Assembly (NCBI GenBank): GCA_028564925.1
Contig: CM053030.1
Span: 1,440,709-1,504,708 of the forward strand
DNA: 64,000 nucleotides
Origin: Lithobates sylvaticus
Lineage: Eukaryota; Chordata; Amphibia; Anura; Ranidae
Reading direction: 5' to 3'
Position 1 is the first letter of the stretch; the number at the start of each line of letters is the position of its first letter. A program made the translations under genes and the position numbers. Under the pieces are notes generated by a model that was not told the origin of the DNA, ran no database searches, and saw only the letters and a program-made list of their open reading frames with translations. This document shows positions 1 through 12,509 of this stretch, one piece after another.

Positions 1-3000
1 GGGGGGGTGTCCCATCATCGGTGTCAGTTGGAGGAACAGTGTCCCCATCATTGGTGTCGGGGGGGGGGGTGTCCCATCATTGGTGTCAGTTGGAGGAACA
101 GTGTCCCCATCATTGGTGTCGGGGGGGGGGTGTCCCATCATCGGTGTCAGTTGGAGGAACAGTGTCCCCATCATTGGTGTCGGGGGGGGGGGGGGGGGGG
201 GGGTGTCCCATCATTGGTGTCAGTTGGAGGAACAGTGCCCCATCATTGGTGTCGGGGGGGGGGTGGTGTCCCATCATTGGTGTCAGTTGGAGGAAAAGTG
301 CCCCCATCATTGGTGTTAGTTGGAGGAACAGTGCCCCCATCATTGGTGTCGGGGGGGGGGGTGTCCCATCATTGGTGTCAGTTGGAGGAACAGTGCCCCA
401 TCATTGGTGTCGGGGGGTGGGGTGGTGTCCCATCATTGGTGTCAGTTGGAGGAACAGTGCCCCCATCATTGGTGTCGGGGGGGGGGGGGTGTCCCATCAT
501 TGGTGTCAGTTGGAGGAATAGTGCTCCCATCATTGGTGTCGGGGGGTGGGGTGGTGTCCCATCATTGGTGGGGGGGGGGTGGTGTCCCCATCATTGGTGT
601 CAGTTGGAGGAACAGTGCCCCCATCATTGGTGTCGGTGGGGGGGGTGGTGTCCCATCATTGGTGGGGGGGGGGGGGTGGTTTCCCATCATTGGTGTCAAT
701 GGGAGGAACAATGCCCCCATCATTGGTGTCGGGGGGGGGGGTGGTGTCCCATCATTGGTGTTAGTTGGAGGAAAAGTGCCCCATCATTGGTGTCAATGGG
801 AGGAACAGTGCCCCATCATTGGTGTCGGGGGGGGGGGGATGTCCCATCATTGGTGTCAGTTGGAGGAAAAGTGCCCCCATCATTGGTGTCGGGGGGGGGG
901 GGGATGTCCCATCATTGGTGTCAATGGGAGGAACAATGCCCCCATCATTGGTGTCGGGGGGGGGGGGGGTGGTGTCCCATCATTGGTGTTAGTTGGAGGA
1001 AAAGTGCCCCATCATTGGTGTCTGGGGGGGGGTGGTGTCCCATCATTGGTGTCAATGGGAGGAAACAATGCCCCATCATTGGTGTCGGGGGGGGGGTGGT
1101 GTCATTGGTGTCAGTTGGAGGAATTGTGCCCCATCATTGGTGTCCGGGGGGGGGGGGGGGTGGTGTCAGTTGGAGGAATAGTGCCCCCATCATTGGTGTC
1201 GGGGGGGGTGGTGTCCCATCATTGGTGTCAGTTGGAGGAAAAGTGCCCCCATCATTGGTGTGGGGGGGGGGGGGGGGGGTGGTGTCCCATCATTGGTGTC
1301 AGTTGGAGGAATAGTGCCCCATCATTGGTGTCGGGGGGGGGGGGGTGTCCCATCATCGGTGTCAGTTGGAGGAACAGTGTCCCCATCATTGGTGTCGGGG
1401 GGGGGGGTGTCCCATCATCGGTGTCAGTTGGAGGAACAGTGTCCCCATCATTGGTGTCGGGGGGGGGGGGGGGGGTGTCCCATCATCGGTGTCAGTTGGA
1501 GGAACAGTGTCCCATCATTGGTGTCGGGGGGGGGGTGTCCCATCATTGGTGTCAGTTGGAGGAACAGTGCCCCATCATTGGTGTGGGGGGGGGGTGGTGT
1601 CCCATCATTGGTGTCAGTTGGAGGAAAAGTGCCCCCATCATTGGTGTTAGTTGGAGGAACAGTGTCCCCATCATTGGTGTCGGGGGGGGGGTGTCCCATC
1701 ATTGGTGTCAGTTGGAGGAACAGTGTCCCATCATTGGTGTCGGGGGGGGGGGGTGTCCCATCATCGGTGTCAGTTGGAGGAACAGTGTCCCCATCATTGG
1801 TGTCGGGGGGGGTGGGGTGGGGGGGGGGGTCCCATCATTGGTGTCAGTTGGAGGAACAGTGCCCCATCATTGGTGTCGGGGGTGGGGGGGGGGGGGGGTG
1901 TCCCATCATTGGTGTCAGTTGGAGGAACAGTGTCCCCATCATTGGTGTCGGGGGGGGGGGGGGGGGGGGGTGTCCCATCATCGGTGTCAGTTGGAGGAAC
2001 AGTGTCCCCATCATTGGTGTCGGGGGGGGGGGGTGTCCCATCATTGGTGTCAGTTGGAGGAACAGTGCCCCATCATTGGTGTCGGGGGGGGGTGGTGTCC
2101 CATCATTGGTGTCAGTTGGAGGAAAAGTGCCCCCATCATTGGTGTTAGTTGGAGGAACAGTGTCCCATCATTGGTGTCGGGGGGGGGGTGTCCCATCATT
2201 GGTGTCAGTTGGAGGAACAGTGTCCCCATCATTGGTGTCGGGGGGGGGGGGGGGTGTCCCATCATCGGTGTCAGTTGGAGGAACAGTGTCCCCATCATTG
2301 GTGTCGGGGGGGGGTGTCCCATCATTGGTGTCAGTTGGAGGAACAGTGCCCCATCATTGGTGTCGGGGGGGGGGTGTGTCCCATCATTGGTGTCTGTTGG
2401 AGGAATAGTGCTCCCATCATTGGTGTCGGGGGGTGGGGGGTGGTGTCCCATCATTGGTGGGGGGGGGGTGGTGTCCCCATCATTGGTGTCAGTTGGAGGA
2501 ACAGTGCCCCATCATTGGTGTCGGTGGGGGGGGTGGTGTCCCATCATTGGTGGGGGGGGGGTGGTTTCCCATCATTGGTGTCAATGGGAGGAACAATGCC
2601 CCCATCATTGGTGTCGGGGGGGGGGGGGTGGTGTCCCATCATTGGTGTTAGTTGGAGGAAAAGTGCCCCCATCATTGGTGTCGGGGGGGGGGGTGGTGTC
2701 CCATCATTGGTGTCAATGGGAGGAACAATGCCCCATCATTGGTGTCGGGGGGGGGGGTGGTGTCATTGGTGTCAGTTGGAGGAAAAGTGCCCCATCATCG
2801 GTGTCAGTTGGAGGAATAGTGCCCCCCCATCATTGGTGTCGGGGGGGGGGGTGGTGTCCCCATCATTGGTGTCAGTTGGAGGAATAGTGTCCCATCATTG
2901 GTGTCGGGGGGGGGGTGGTGTCCCCATCATTGGTGTCAGTTGGAGGAATAGTGTCCCATCATTGGTGTCGGGGGGGGGGGTGTGGTGTCCCATCATTGGT

Positions 3001-3215
3001 GTCAGTTGGAGGAATAGTGTCCCATCATTGGTGTCAGTTGGAGGAATAGTGCCCCATCTTTGGTGTCAGTTGGAGGAATAGTGCCCCATCTTTGGTGTCA
3101 GTTGGAGGAATAGTGCCCCATCATTGGTGTCAGTTGGAGGAATAGTGCCCCATCTTTGGTGTCAGTTGGAGGAATAGTGCCCCATCATTGGTGTCAGTTG
3201 GAGGAATAGTGCTCC
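1..3215. repeat. G-rich compound minisatellite, about 60-bp unit
   Basis: The array is already running at base 1, so it extends left of the window. The unit pairs two half-units that share the word CCCATCATTGGTGTC; one carries AGTTGGAGGAACAGTG and the other a G run of about 7-23. The last part, about 2980-3215, is a simpler 31-32-bp form without G runs. Open frames of up to 855 codons come from periodicity and are not treated as genes. Confidence 0.95.
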
Positions 3216-3404
3216 ATTGATGGTATCAGGTGGAGAAAATGTGTTCCATGGGCTGAATAAAGGCCCCCAGGCCACAGTTTGGAGAGCCCCCCTAGTGTAG
3301 AGAGGTGCACGGATCCGGTGGATGCAGTATTGTGTTTGAGTCTTGGAGGATTTTACAAAATGAACAAATTATTTATTTTACCTGAACGATCAATGCCTCC
3401 TGTA

Positions 3405-3804
3405 CAGGGGGTCCCCGGGTTACAAACAAGACAGGGACTGGAGGTTTGTCCTTAAAGTGGTTGTAAACCCTTACAGACCACTTTGACCTACAGGTGAGCC
3501 TAGATTAGGGCCTAGATTAAGGCTCACCTGTAGGTCCAAGAAATATCTCCTAAACCTACATGGTTTAGGAGATATTTAGAAAAGAAAAGGCACTGCTATC
3601 TACGGCGCACTGAGCATGCCGAGATCACGGCGATATGCCGCTCTCGTGCGCATGCGCGGGAGTGAAGTCACTCTGGGTTTGATGGCGGCGCAGAAGATCG
3701 TGGACAAGGGTCGCTTCGGGGGGCTTCGTTCTCAGGTAAGTCATTCATAATGAGCTAGTATGCTATGCATACTAGCTCATTATGCCTTTGCCTTGCAGGT
3801 TCCG

Positions 3805-3836
<32 letters not shown>

Positions 3837-4215
3837 GGCTTTACTTCCTCTTTAAGTTGAATCCGTTTGTAAGTCGGAACAGGTAAATGTTTTAAGTGGA
3901 GCTCCAGCCAAAAAATCTATTTTTACGTTTTTTAGATAACATAGAGAAGGGTTATCACCCCTGTAACATTTGTTTTGCTGTCTGTGCCCTGTTCAGAAGA
4001 TTTCACCTCACTTCCTGTCCCAATGACAATTGGATTTTTTAAATTTTGGGTTGTTGGGGAAACGAGGATTGGTGATAAAGTATCAGCAGGGACGCCTTTT
4101 TCCCATATTAACTCTCACAGGAGAGAATTTCCCTTCCTGGGGGGAGATTTCCTCTCACTTCCTGTTGTCTCCCTCCGTTTGTAAGTCGGATGTTTTGTAA
4201 GTCGGGGACCCCCTG
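3405..4215. mobile_element. Small inverted-repeat DNA element with TA target duplication
   Basis: It starts CAGGGGGTCCCCGGGTTACA and ends with the inverted match GGGGACCCCCTG; TA lies on both sides (3403-3404, 4216-4217), as in Tc1/mariner-type insertions. Both ends continue into versions of GTTTGTAAGTCGG/TTACAAAC. No coding capacity is seen. It has been enlarged by other elements, including the TTAA-flanked one at 3456-3851 and a segment starting near 3892 (TTAAGTGGAGCTCCAGCC). Confidence 0.7.
3456..3851. mobile_element. TTAA-flanked non-autonomous element nested in 3405-4215
   Basis: The segment is bounded by TTAA at 3452-3455 and 3852-3855, the target duplication of piggyBac-type transposons. 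Its left end reads AAGTGGTTGTAAACCC. A diverged reverse-complement copy of that end is at 43700-43752, so this is a dispersed family. An internal short palindrome lies around 3742-3785. No open frame of note. Confidence 0.6.
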
Positions 4216-4479
4216 TATACAGCTGAAAGTAGACCTTACATGAAAATTGGAGGTCCTCTTTACTCCTCCCCCCCCCCCCCTATTTTTCCAATACAAATTG
4301 TGTTTTTGGGTGTTTTTTTTTTTTTGCATTGGATGTGCCTTTTTATTTTTTTACTTGTATTTTGGGGGCTGTGAATAAAGCGGACATTCCATATTCATGA
4401 AAGGTCCACTTAAGGGGCCTCATTACATATTCCATCCAAAGGGGTCAGTGGGCGGGTATGTGCTGCAGAAGGGTTACTA

Positions 4480-4902
4480 TAAGGCCCCATTCACACCGGG
4501 GCGGGGAGCCGCGGTGACGGTAAAGCAGCGCTATATTTAGCGCTGCTTTACCGTCGTTTTAACCGCGGTATTCGGCCGCCCGCGGTGCGGTTTTTAACCC
4601 CCGCGAGCGGCCGAAAAGGGGTTAAACACCCCCGCAGAGCGCCGCCGTAGCGGCGCTTTGCGGCGGTATTACCGCGGTTTCACCGCGGTGTCCCATTCTA
4701 TTCAATGGGAAGGAGCGGTGAACACACCGCTCCTATCCCGCTCCAAAGATGCTGCTAGCAGGACTTTTTTTGCCGTCCTGCTAGCGCACCGCCCGCCGGC
4801 TTTCACACTGGAGTTAAAGGGGCCGGATTTTTTCATGCGGTGAACAGGCGCTATTTTTAGCGCTGCACCGCATGAAAAACGCCCCGGTGTGAAAGGGGCC
4901 TA
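4480..4902. mobile_element. GC-rich MITE with 24-bp terminal inverted repeats
   Basis: Left end TAAGGCCCCATTCACACCGG and right end (read inverted) TAGGCCCCTTTCACACCGGG are near-perfect inverted repeats. The interior is full of CpG-rich palindromes built on GCGCT and CCGCGGT words. The end sequence resembles the ends of the element at 7015-17909, suggesting one superfamily. No clear target duplication was found. Confidence 0.7.
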
Positions 4903-4955
4903 AGTGTCATTCATACCGACCACACCCACTGTGTGACCGGCCCCCATGATCCTAC

Positions 4956-5077
4956 CTTCTCATTCTTCACCGTGTTGAATTGGATGAAGTTGTCTACCAA
5001 CGAAGATTTGATGTTGAGGTGCTCCCCATGACCCCAAAGGTTAAGTTGGGTCTCTATATTAGACAATATCGGGTCTT
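4956..5077 (-). CDS. Possible internal exon of an unrecognised protein
   Basis: On the minus strand a 122-bp stretch is open and bounded by an AG acceptor after a short pyrimidine run (CCTTTTAG) and a GT donor (AAG/GTAGGA). It would encode one split codon plus 40 residues, including NIETQLNLWGHGEHLNIKSS and NFIQFNTVKNEK. I do not recognise the family. No partner exon with matching phase was found, so it could be a relic exon or chance. Confidence 0.25.
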
Positions 5078-5268
5078 CTAAAAGGTGCTTCACTCATTGT
5101 CCTCCCCCCTCCCCTCGTAGTGCTTCAGTCATTTGTATCACCGATTAAATATCTGGTGACGGGGACAAGTTTTGGGTCCACATCATGTTTCTGGTGATAG
5201 AGCTGAGAAATGTTCGGTGTATTCGGTATCTTTGTCAATATTGTGCCACCTCTTTATGTGGTGAAATC

Positions 5269-6013
5269 TAGACATGTGCAATTTGTTTCGTTTTTTTTTT
5301 CGTTTTCGTACGAATGAACGAATCATTCGAATCGAACGAATCCGATTAACGAATCGTTCTAATCATACGAATCCGATTAACGAATCGTTCTAATCGAACG
5401 AATCCGAAAAGCAACGAAAATCTGAAAAACGGAAAAAGGAACAACGAAAATGAACGAAAAAATTCGTACATTCGTAACTTTTTTTTTTTTTGTTGAATTG
5501 GTAATTTTCCGTGTCCCTTACAATGGCGCTGCTTAACGTGCTCGAATGGATTGAACGAAAAAAATTCGTACATTCCTAACTTTTTTTTTTGTTGAATTGG
5601 TAATGTTTCCGTGTCCCTTACAATGGCGCTGCTTAACGTGCTTCGAATGGATTGAACGAAAAAATTCGTACATTCGTAACTTTTTTTTCGATTCGTAACT
5701 TTTTTTTTTTTTGATTTTAGTAAATTATTAAAATGTAATAATAGCATACACATTACATAAAATTATGAATTATGCTCCGATTACGAATCTACGAATAGCT
5801 ACGAATGCGTCCGAATTTCAAATAAACGAAAATTAAACTAACGAAAAATAACTCTTACGACTGTACGAATCGTTATGAATACGAACGACGACGACTTCCG
5901 AATGTACGAATCAACGGAAACTAAAAAAACGAAACTAAAAAAAAACGATTTTTTTTCGGAAACGAAAAAAACGAAACGGAAATAAACAAATTTTTTGGTT
6001 GTGCACATGTCTA
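5269..6013. mobile_element. AT-rich hAT-like MITE with 8-bp target duplication
   Basis: The ends are TAGACATGTGCA and its inverse TGCACATGTCTA. The flanks are a perfect 8-bp duplication GTGAAATC (5261-5268 and 6014-6021), as hAT-type transposition leaves. The interior is made of CGAAT/CGTAC words and T runs, with an imperfect duplication of about 120 bp near 5470-5690. No coding potential; the 135-codon open frame on the minus strand is low-complexity. Confidence 0.85.
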
Positions 6014-6021
6014 GTGAAATC

Positions 6022-6795
6022 CGAAGATTTCTGCAGAGATGGTTCTAGAAAGGGAAGGGCTGAGCGTTCCAGGAAAGTCTATATATATATATATATATAC
6101 AGCTGTACACGGGGTGGTCTTCTCTATATATACAGCTGTACACGGGGTGGTCTTCTCTATGGCTGGGCCGTATCCTGACTTTGGGGAAATTGGTCTTTGT
6201 GTCCTCCGGGAGCGTTGGGTCTCGGGGTACATCTAGTCCCAGAAATGTTGGCTTCTCGCCGTTCATCCAGAGAACTTTCTGGAGGTTCCAATGTAACGAT
6301 TACATTGAAAGGTCTCGGGTCGGGTTCAGAGGTGTCATGGAAGGCTGGAGACTCGGACCCCAAAATGGCAATAGTTATAGATGTAAGAAAAGCATGGAGG
6401 GGACCATTGCTGATGGCGGGCAATACTACTTCCCTGACTCCTCTGGCTTTAGTACATTTGAGTCTCTGATGCAGAGATAAGGACTTCGGACTTCAGACTG
6501 TATATATTCCAGGCACTGGAATGAGTGAAGCCAGATGAGTGGCATTTCTACAGATAATGGCAGTTTTGGTCTGGAGGAAGATGAAACAAAACCTCCAGCT
6601 TTGTCTACCTGAAACATTTGTTCCTGACCCAGCCCCCGCAATCTATAGATCATCTCCCACTCGGGGTACGATCTTTCTTCCTATGCAGATGGAGTTCTGT
6701 CCTCTGTACAGTACCTGGGCTGGAAAGTTCATTGGTTGGACATGTATAGTGATGTCACTTATGTCCGGACGATAAGTAGATCCCTTTTAAGGTCC
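6022..6795. other. Unassigned sequence with short open frames and a 2-copy tandem repeat
   Basis: A TA microsatellite at about 6080-6098 runs into two copies of a 33-35-bp unit containing CAGCTGTACACGGGGTGG (about 6095-6160). Around 6160-6780 both strands have open frames of 60-100 codons, none of which I recognise and none with a convincing pair of splice sites. It could hold relic exons of the same unknown minus-strand gene as 4956-5077. No firm call. Confidence 0.3.
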
Positions 6796-7017
6796 CATTC
6801 AGTCTGGTGGACTCTGTCAGCGGATGACCGGTTGGTACGCGCTCCGCTGTCTGTCGGTTTTACACCCGACTGTCATCTGATCTGCTAGACAGCAGGGAAA
6901 GGGATCCCCCACATGTCCGTTTACATCCTAAGAGAGCAATGGAGGGTCCAATTGGCTCTGCCTAAAAATACGAACCGGTGGATACCCCATTGGTCCGCCA
7001 GTATGGAAGAGGCCTAA
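6796..7017. mobile_element. Small MITE of the TAGGCCC...ACTGG end type
   Basis: Left end TTAAGGTCCCATTCAGTCTG and inverted right end TTAGGCCTCTTCCATACTGG match imperfectly over about 25 bp. It abuts the next element's left end at about 7015. No coding content. Confidence 0.5.
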
Positions 7018-8224
7018 GCCCCCTTTCACACATGCAGACCATTCGTTTTCATCAGTCGCTATCAGTCCTTACATCCGTTTTTCCCAAGGCATCTTTCAGG
7101 ACAGCACCTGAGAGATCGCGACTCCCCCCCCCCCCCCATCGGAACCAGGAAACGCCACCTTCTTCCAAATCTTTATAGGGAGGCACCTCAGTTTCTGTGT
7201 TTCCTCCGGGCCGCAGGGAACATCTCATGGGGGGAGCCATGATCTGAGAGAGCGGTTCCTCACCTTTTTTGTTCTTCCTTTTTTTTTCTTTTCAGACCCC
7301 AGCCCTCCCACCTACCAGGGCTCAACAGCGGTAAGGCGGGCTCCTCTGTTCCCCTAGAGACGTTTCTGGCCAGTGACCCGCTCCAGTCGGCGTTTGGATG
7401 TGTGCACCGCCGCCATATTGGCAGAGGCAGAGAAGAGTCTCGGCCCCGCCGGCAGTGACCCTCCTAAGAGCGGGTCACGGGTCGGCGCCCGGCGCCCTTT
7501 CCGGTGAACGGGCACAGGGGGTGGTGGCAGGGCAGGAACTGTAAAGCCACACGTGGAGCGATGCACACCCGCGATGGAGGACACAGCGTCTGCAGTGGTG
7601 GGGACAGGCACCAGCAAGGCTCAGGTAGGGGGCAGTTTTTTTTAAGTCTTTTTCATTTTTCTCCCCCCTGGTGGTGGGGGCCTATCTGGGCACTGGAGGC
7701 TGTTTTCTTTCCCTCTTGGTGCACCTGTCTGGGTGGTCCACAAGTAGAGAGAAGCTCTGACCCAGGGAAGAAGAAATGCCCCTCCTGCAAGGTCAAGATG
7801 GGGGAAAATTGGAAGAAAGCTCTATGCAGTTGCTGCATTGCTTCTTTAGTGAAAGAGGAATCTGCTTCTGTTTGATGATTTGGTTGCCTCTGTAAAGAAG
7901 GAACTTTATGCCACGATTCAATCATTTGTGTGATTCTTTAGTTTCGGCTGCGAGCCAGACCTCCACATCAGTCTTCCCAGGGTTCACCTTCTGTCCCTGT
8001 GGTAGAAACTCTGTCTGAAGGTCCTTCTACCAGGGAAAAACAATCCCCCGCGCCTTCCAATGATGGTTCAGAAGAGGAGGAGGGTGAAGGGGCAGAGGCG
8101 GCCCCCTCCCAAGTTTAAGCTTTCCCTGGAAGCAGTCGATGGTCTCCTTAGTGCCATACATGTCACTCTTGGCCTAAGCGAGGAGAAAAAGGAACTTACC
8201 CTACATGACCGTATGTATGCCGGC

Positions 8225-8724
8225 TTAAAGCGGTGTTCCGGCCGAAATTATACTTTTTAAATAAAAATACCCCTATAATACACAAGCTTAATGTATTCTA
8301 GTAAAGTTGGTCTGTAAACTAAGGTCCGTTTTGTTAGTTTTTAGCAGTAGTTTGTTATTTTATAAACTTGCAGCAGGCCGTGGCCATCTTAAGTGTGGGC
8401 ATCTGAAGCCAGACTGTATTTCTTCCTGGATCTCATCCTTGCAGATCTCGCACATGCTCAGTGCAGCACAAGCAGTGTAATAGGTCTCAGGTCAGGTTTC
8501 CATAGCAACGGCAGTTTCAGAGGAAGTTGCCGCCCCTTCCCAGGAGGCATTGCAAACAGGAAATGATGCGATGGGCCGCGGCCAGGGAGGAGGAAGTGAA
8601 AAAATGAATACAGCAGATATACAGTCTGTGCTGAGGAAAATTAAAAAATATCCAATTCGTTTACAGTGCAGAGTTTAGTGAGGAATGCTGAAGAGTTGTA
8701 AAAGTGGGTGGAACTCCACTTTAA
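8225..8724. mobile_element. TTAA-flanked non-autonomous element inside the DIRS gag region
   Basis: The segment lies between TTAA at 8225-8228 and 8721-8724. Its left end reads AAGCGGTGTTCCGGCC and its right end GGGTGGAACTCCACTTTAA. A second, inverted copy lies at 43109-43604, sharing long stretches such as TAAACTAAGGTC and CTGAAGCCAGACTGTATTTC. Likely piggyBac-type by target site. It carries no protein. Confidence 0.75.
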
Positions 8725-10016
8725 GTGAGCCTAAAGGGCGAACGTTTCCGGTACATTCTGTCATCTCGAAGGCCATAAGAAAAGCATGACAAGACCCAAG
8801 AGCTCACAAGAGGTGCTTTCCTTTTTGAGGAAGGCCCCTCAAGGGTATGGAAAAAGGTCCCCAAGCTGGATGCAGCCTTCTCCAAGGTCTCTAGGTCCAC
8901 TGACCTAGCCTTCGAGGACATGGAGATCCGATGGATAAGTGAATGGATCTTTTGCTCAAGAGATCGTGGCAATCAATCATGAGCAATTTAAAACCAGCCA
9001 TGGCCAGAAACCTGGAATACTGGGTTAACCAGCTAAAAGCTCACGTGTTAGCGGATTCACCCAAACAGGAGGTTTTGGATTCTTTTACTACCTTGTCCTC
9101 CGCGGTAGCCTATATGGCGGGTGCTTCAGCCGAAGCAATTAGAATGTCGGCTAGATCAGCAGCCTTAACAAATTTGGCAAGAAGAGCATTGTGGCTGAAG
9201 ACTTGGCGATACGGCCTCGAAGAGTAAACTCTGTGGGACTCCCTTTTTGGGTGACCTCTTTGGTCCTGATCTAGATATCCTTCCAGACAGGACAGCCAAT
9301 AGGAAGTCCTTACTGGTAAAGAAGAAGAAACCGCCCCCAAAGCACCTTTTTCGACCTCAAAGAGCTCAGGAGCAGGACTACAAGTCCCGGGGGAGGAGGA
9401 AGAATTGGTCCGCACAAAACGCTAAGGGCAAGGGCGTAATCCTGTTCCATCCTCCTGCGCAAGCCAAAAAAATCCCAAAGACTCGACCCTGCGGGTGGGC
9501 GGAAGACTGCAAAAATTTCCTTCCGCAGTGGTCAGGCATAACGTCAAATCAGTTCATCCTGACCACTCTTTCTCATTTATGCAATAGAGTTTACGGAATA
9601 CCCCCCCCCCTTTCTTCAGGGTATTTGTCACAAATACCCTGAAGGATCCAGTAAAAGCCCTGGCCATGAAGTCCTCATTAAAGGAGCTGATGCAGCAGGA
9701 TGTAGTGATCCAAATGCCACCAGAAGAGCAGCGACAGGGTTTTCATTCCCACATATTCTTGGTAAAAAAGCCAACAAGAGAATTCCGATTGATTCACTCC
9801 AAGGAAGTTGGTCCAAGAAGGAGGCGACAAGGTTTCTTAAATTGGAGAGAGTTAAAGGCGATCGCCTTAAATCTAGTAATATTCACACAATATCTTCAGT
9901 CTCGCCATGTTCAGGTGTTGACGGAGAACGCCATGGCTGTGGCTTATCTAAACAGACCGGGGGGGCACAAGGAGCAGGTCCTTACAAGCACTGTCAATGA
10001 AAATCCTTCTGTGGGC

Positions 10017-10877
10017 TGTCATGGAAAATGTTATTAATGTATGTTGTCAGATGCCCCCCAGTGTCTGTTTTGCTGTAATGCGCTCATCTGAGCGCATTCG
10101 CACATAAAGATTTTGGCGGAAGACCATTGGCTGCGTAAACCTTCCTATGGACACTACAGACGTGTTTGCTGGTTTAAGGTAGTTCATTTGTGCCTCATCG
10201 GGAGACTGGCCACTTCCCGGTGACGGCATTAATAGCTTCAAGCGAACCTCTCTGTGTACACTGGAACTTTAGCATAACGATATAAATATTGTGGCCCACA
10301 GAGCCATAGTTTTATATCGTTCGTTGTCATTGAAAGCAGTTTAGACGGTTTGTACATCACTGCTTAGTCTGTTTGAATGTATACATCTGTGATTGGTTAT
10401 TTTGAAGGAAAACAATTGTATTGTATTTCCTTATATGGTCATTCACATCCTGTGTGAATGAGATGAGGCCACATCCTTTGAGGGAGGGGTTTAGCTGTTG
10501 GAGGCAAACCTCTGAGGGTGTGGCTTGGAATGTTTTTTCTAAATAAAGGAGTTCACTGAGCTGGGAGAGGGCAATGATGCTGCCCGAGGCTGAGATGAAC
10601 ATGTAAGAATACTTGCTGTTGATGGCTGTTTACTGGGCAATGGGAAACCAGGGGCTTAGATGGGAAGCAGCCAGACTGAGGTGGTGATGTATGCAATGCT
10701 TGGCTGGTGATGTATGAATGCTTGAATGAGGGGGCTGAGGTAAGGATGTATGGATGGATGAGGGGGTTGGGAGTTTAATGGCTAAAGGTATTATATAATT
10801 AAGACGGAAAGTGTTATTATATTAGAAACAGGAAATATGGCTGTGTGCTATACAGACAGTCAGAAGTTTCCCGGACA
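10017..10877. mobile_element. Solo LTR inserted in the DIRS RNase H region
   Basis: An 861-bp block starts TGTCATGG and ends CCCGGACA, so it has TG...CA ends with a TGTC/GACA inverted tip. A 4-bp target duplication GGGC flanks it (10013-10016, 10878-10881). DIRS protein sequence resumes directly after it. An AATAAA signal lies at 10542-10547 and a TATAAAT word at 10281-10287, which fits plus orientation. Only the LTR remains, the usual product of recombination between the two LTRs of a retrovirus-like element. Confidence 0.75.
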
Positions 10878-12509
10878 GGGCAGAAAAGCACTTGCTATAC
10901 CTGTCAGCGATCCACCTAAAGGGGACCCTGGACAGAGTGGCGGATTTCCTAAGAAGGTGCCCCGTTCAGGAAGCAGAGTGGTCTCTGAATCCGAAGGTCT
11001 TCAACGATTTCCAGTATGTGGGGACAGCCAGAGGAGAACCTGTTCCCCTCAAAGGAGAATGCACAGGTTCCTCAGTTCTTTTCCCTAAACAATCTCGACG
11101 GATCACTAGGGACAGATGCACTGGCGCATCCATGAAGATTTCGCCTTTGCTACGCTTCCCCCCCCCCCCCCATTCCAGGTAATCCCACTGGTACTAAAGA
11201 AAATCCAATGGGAAGGGGTACCAGTCATCCTAATTACTCAGTTTTGCCCAGAAAAGGGCCTGGTTCTCAACCTTGTTGGCATCTACCGCTCAAGCAGGAT
11301 CTGTTAAGCCAAGGCCCAGTATCAAAGAAAAAAGGGAATATTTGGGACTTTGAATGAGACGCAACCGGCAATATTGCGCCTCCATCCCTGGTTGCTTATG
11401 CAAAAAAGAGGGGGATAGAGGGGGAGTCAAGGCCCAGTAAATCATCCAGAATTGGCCAGGCTATCTCTCGCAGCCTGGTATCTTAGGGGCAACTGCTAGG
11501 GAGTAAGGGGTTTTCCGACCGTCTAATTACAACATTACTATCAAGTAGGAAAAGTGTAACGAGAGCCATTTATACTAAAGTCTGGAAGGTCTGTAATTCA
11601 TGGCGCAATTCAGCTGCCCAAGATCCAAGGAGCCTTGTTTCCATCTTGGGGCAGATAAAGGACTAGCACTCAGTACCTGAAAAGAACAGGTTGCTGCGTT
11701 AGTGGTGTTAAAAAAATCTGTGGCCTCTTAACCGCTGGTAGTCAGATTTTTTTTTTTTTTTTTTTAGAGCTCTTGCAAGATCAAGGCCAGCACTGATCAA
11801 GAATTTCCCTAAGTGGGACCTGTCGGTAGTCCTACAATCCCTGGCAAGGTGTCCATTTGAACCTCTGGCACAAGCATCAGTCAAATGTCTCGCTCTTAAA
11901 GCGGTGTTCCTGAATGCCATTACTTCAGCACGCAGGATCAGTGAGCTACACGCTTTGGCAATTAGGGAACCTTACCTGTGTCGTGGGTATTTCGCCACAC
12001 TCTTGCGCTAATAAGCGCCTTTCAATCTTATGATATAATGCGCCCTCTGATCGTATGCCTCCCTGGATCCCCAGCTCCCAAAAACAGACATTACCAGCAG
12101 CTTCACGTCATCATCTCAGCATAGCATCCAAACCTCACCAGCCAAGCATTCCATCTAAGCCCCTGGTTTCCCATTGCCCAGTAAACAGCCATCAACAGCA
12201 AGTATTCTTACAGCCTCATCTTTGCCTGGTCAGCCAGCCATCCTTCTGGCACACTCCCCAGCATGGCCTTTTTATTATCACAAAAGCTTTCAAACAGGAA
12301 GTGCCTGCCTCCAACAGCCAGACACTCCCACAATACAAAATGACATCACAGGAAGTGACATACAGTAAAAGGGGAGGGCACTCACGGGAGAAAGTGCACA
12401 GCCCAGTAAATACTGTTCAAATTGAACGGTATTTATTAAGCTCATTCTATTGGTTCTTACAGGCTTGAGACAATCTGCAGGGACATTGTCACTGATGTTG
12501 TTAATATAC

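Noticed and set aside
320-2887. 855-codon frame in the G-rich array
   Set aside because: Gly/Val/Pro/Ser repeat produced by the array; the other plus-strand frames are also open.
3970-4330. Short frames around 3975-4329
   Set aside because: They lie within nested MITE sequence and have no motif or splice support.
6045-6480. Overlapping frames on both strands suggested as coding exons
   Set aside because: No matching acceptor/donor pair and no family recognised; left as unassigned.
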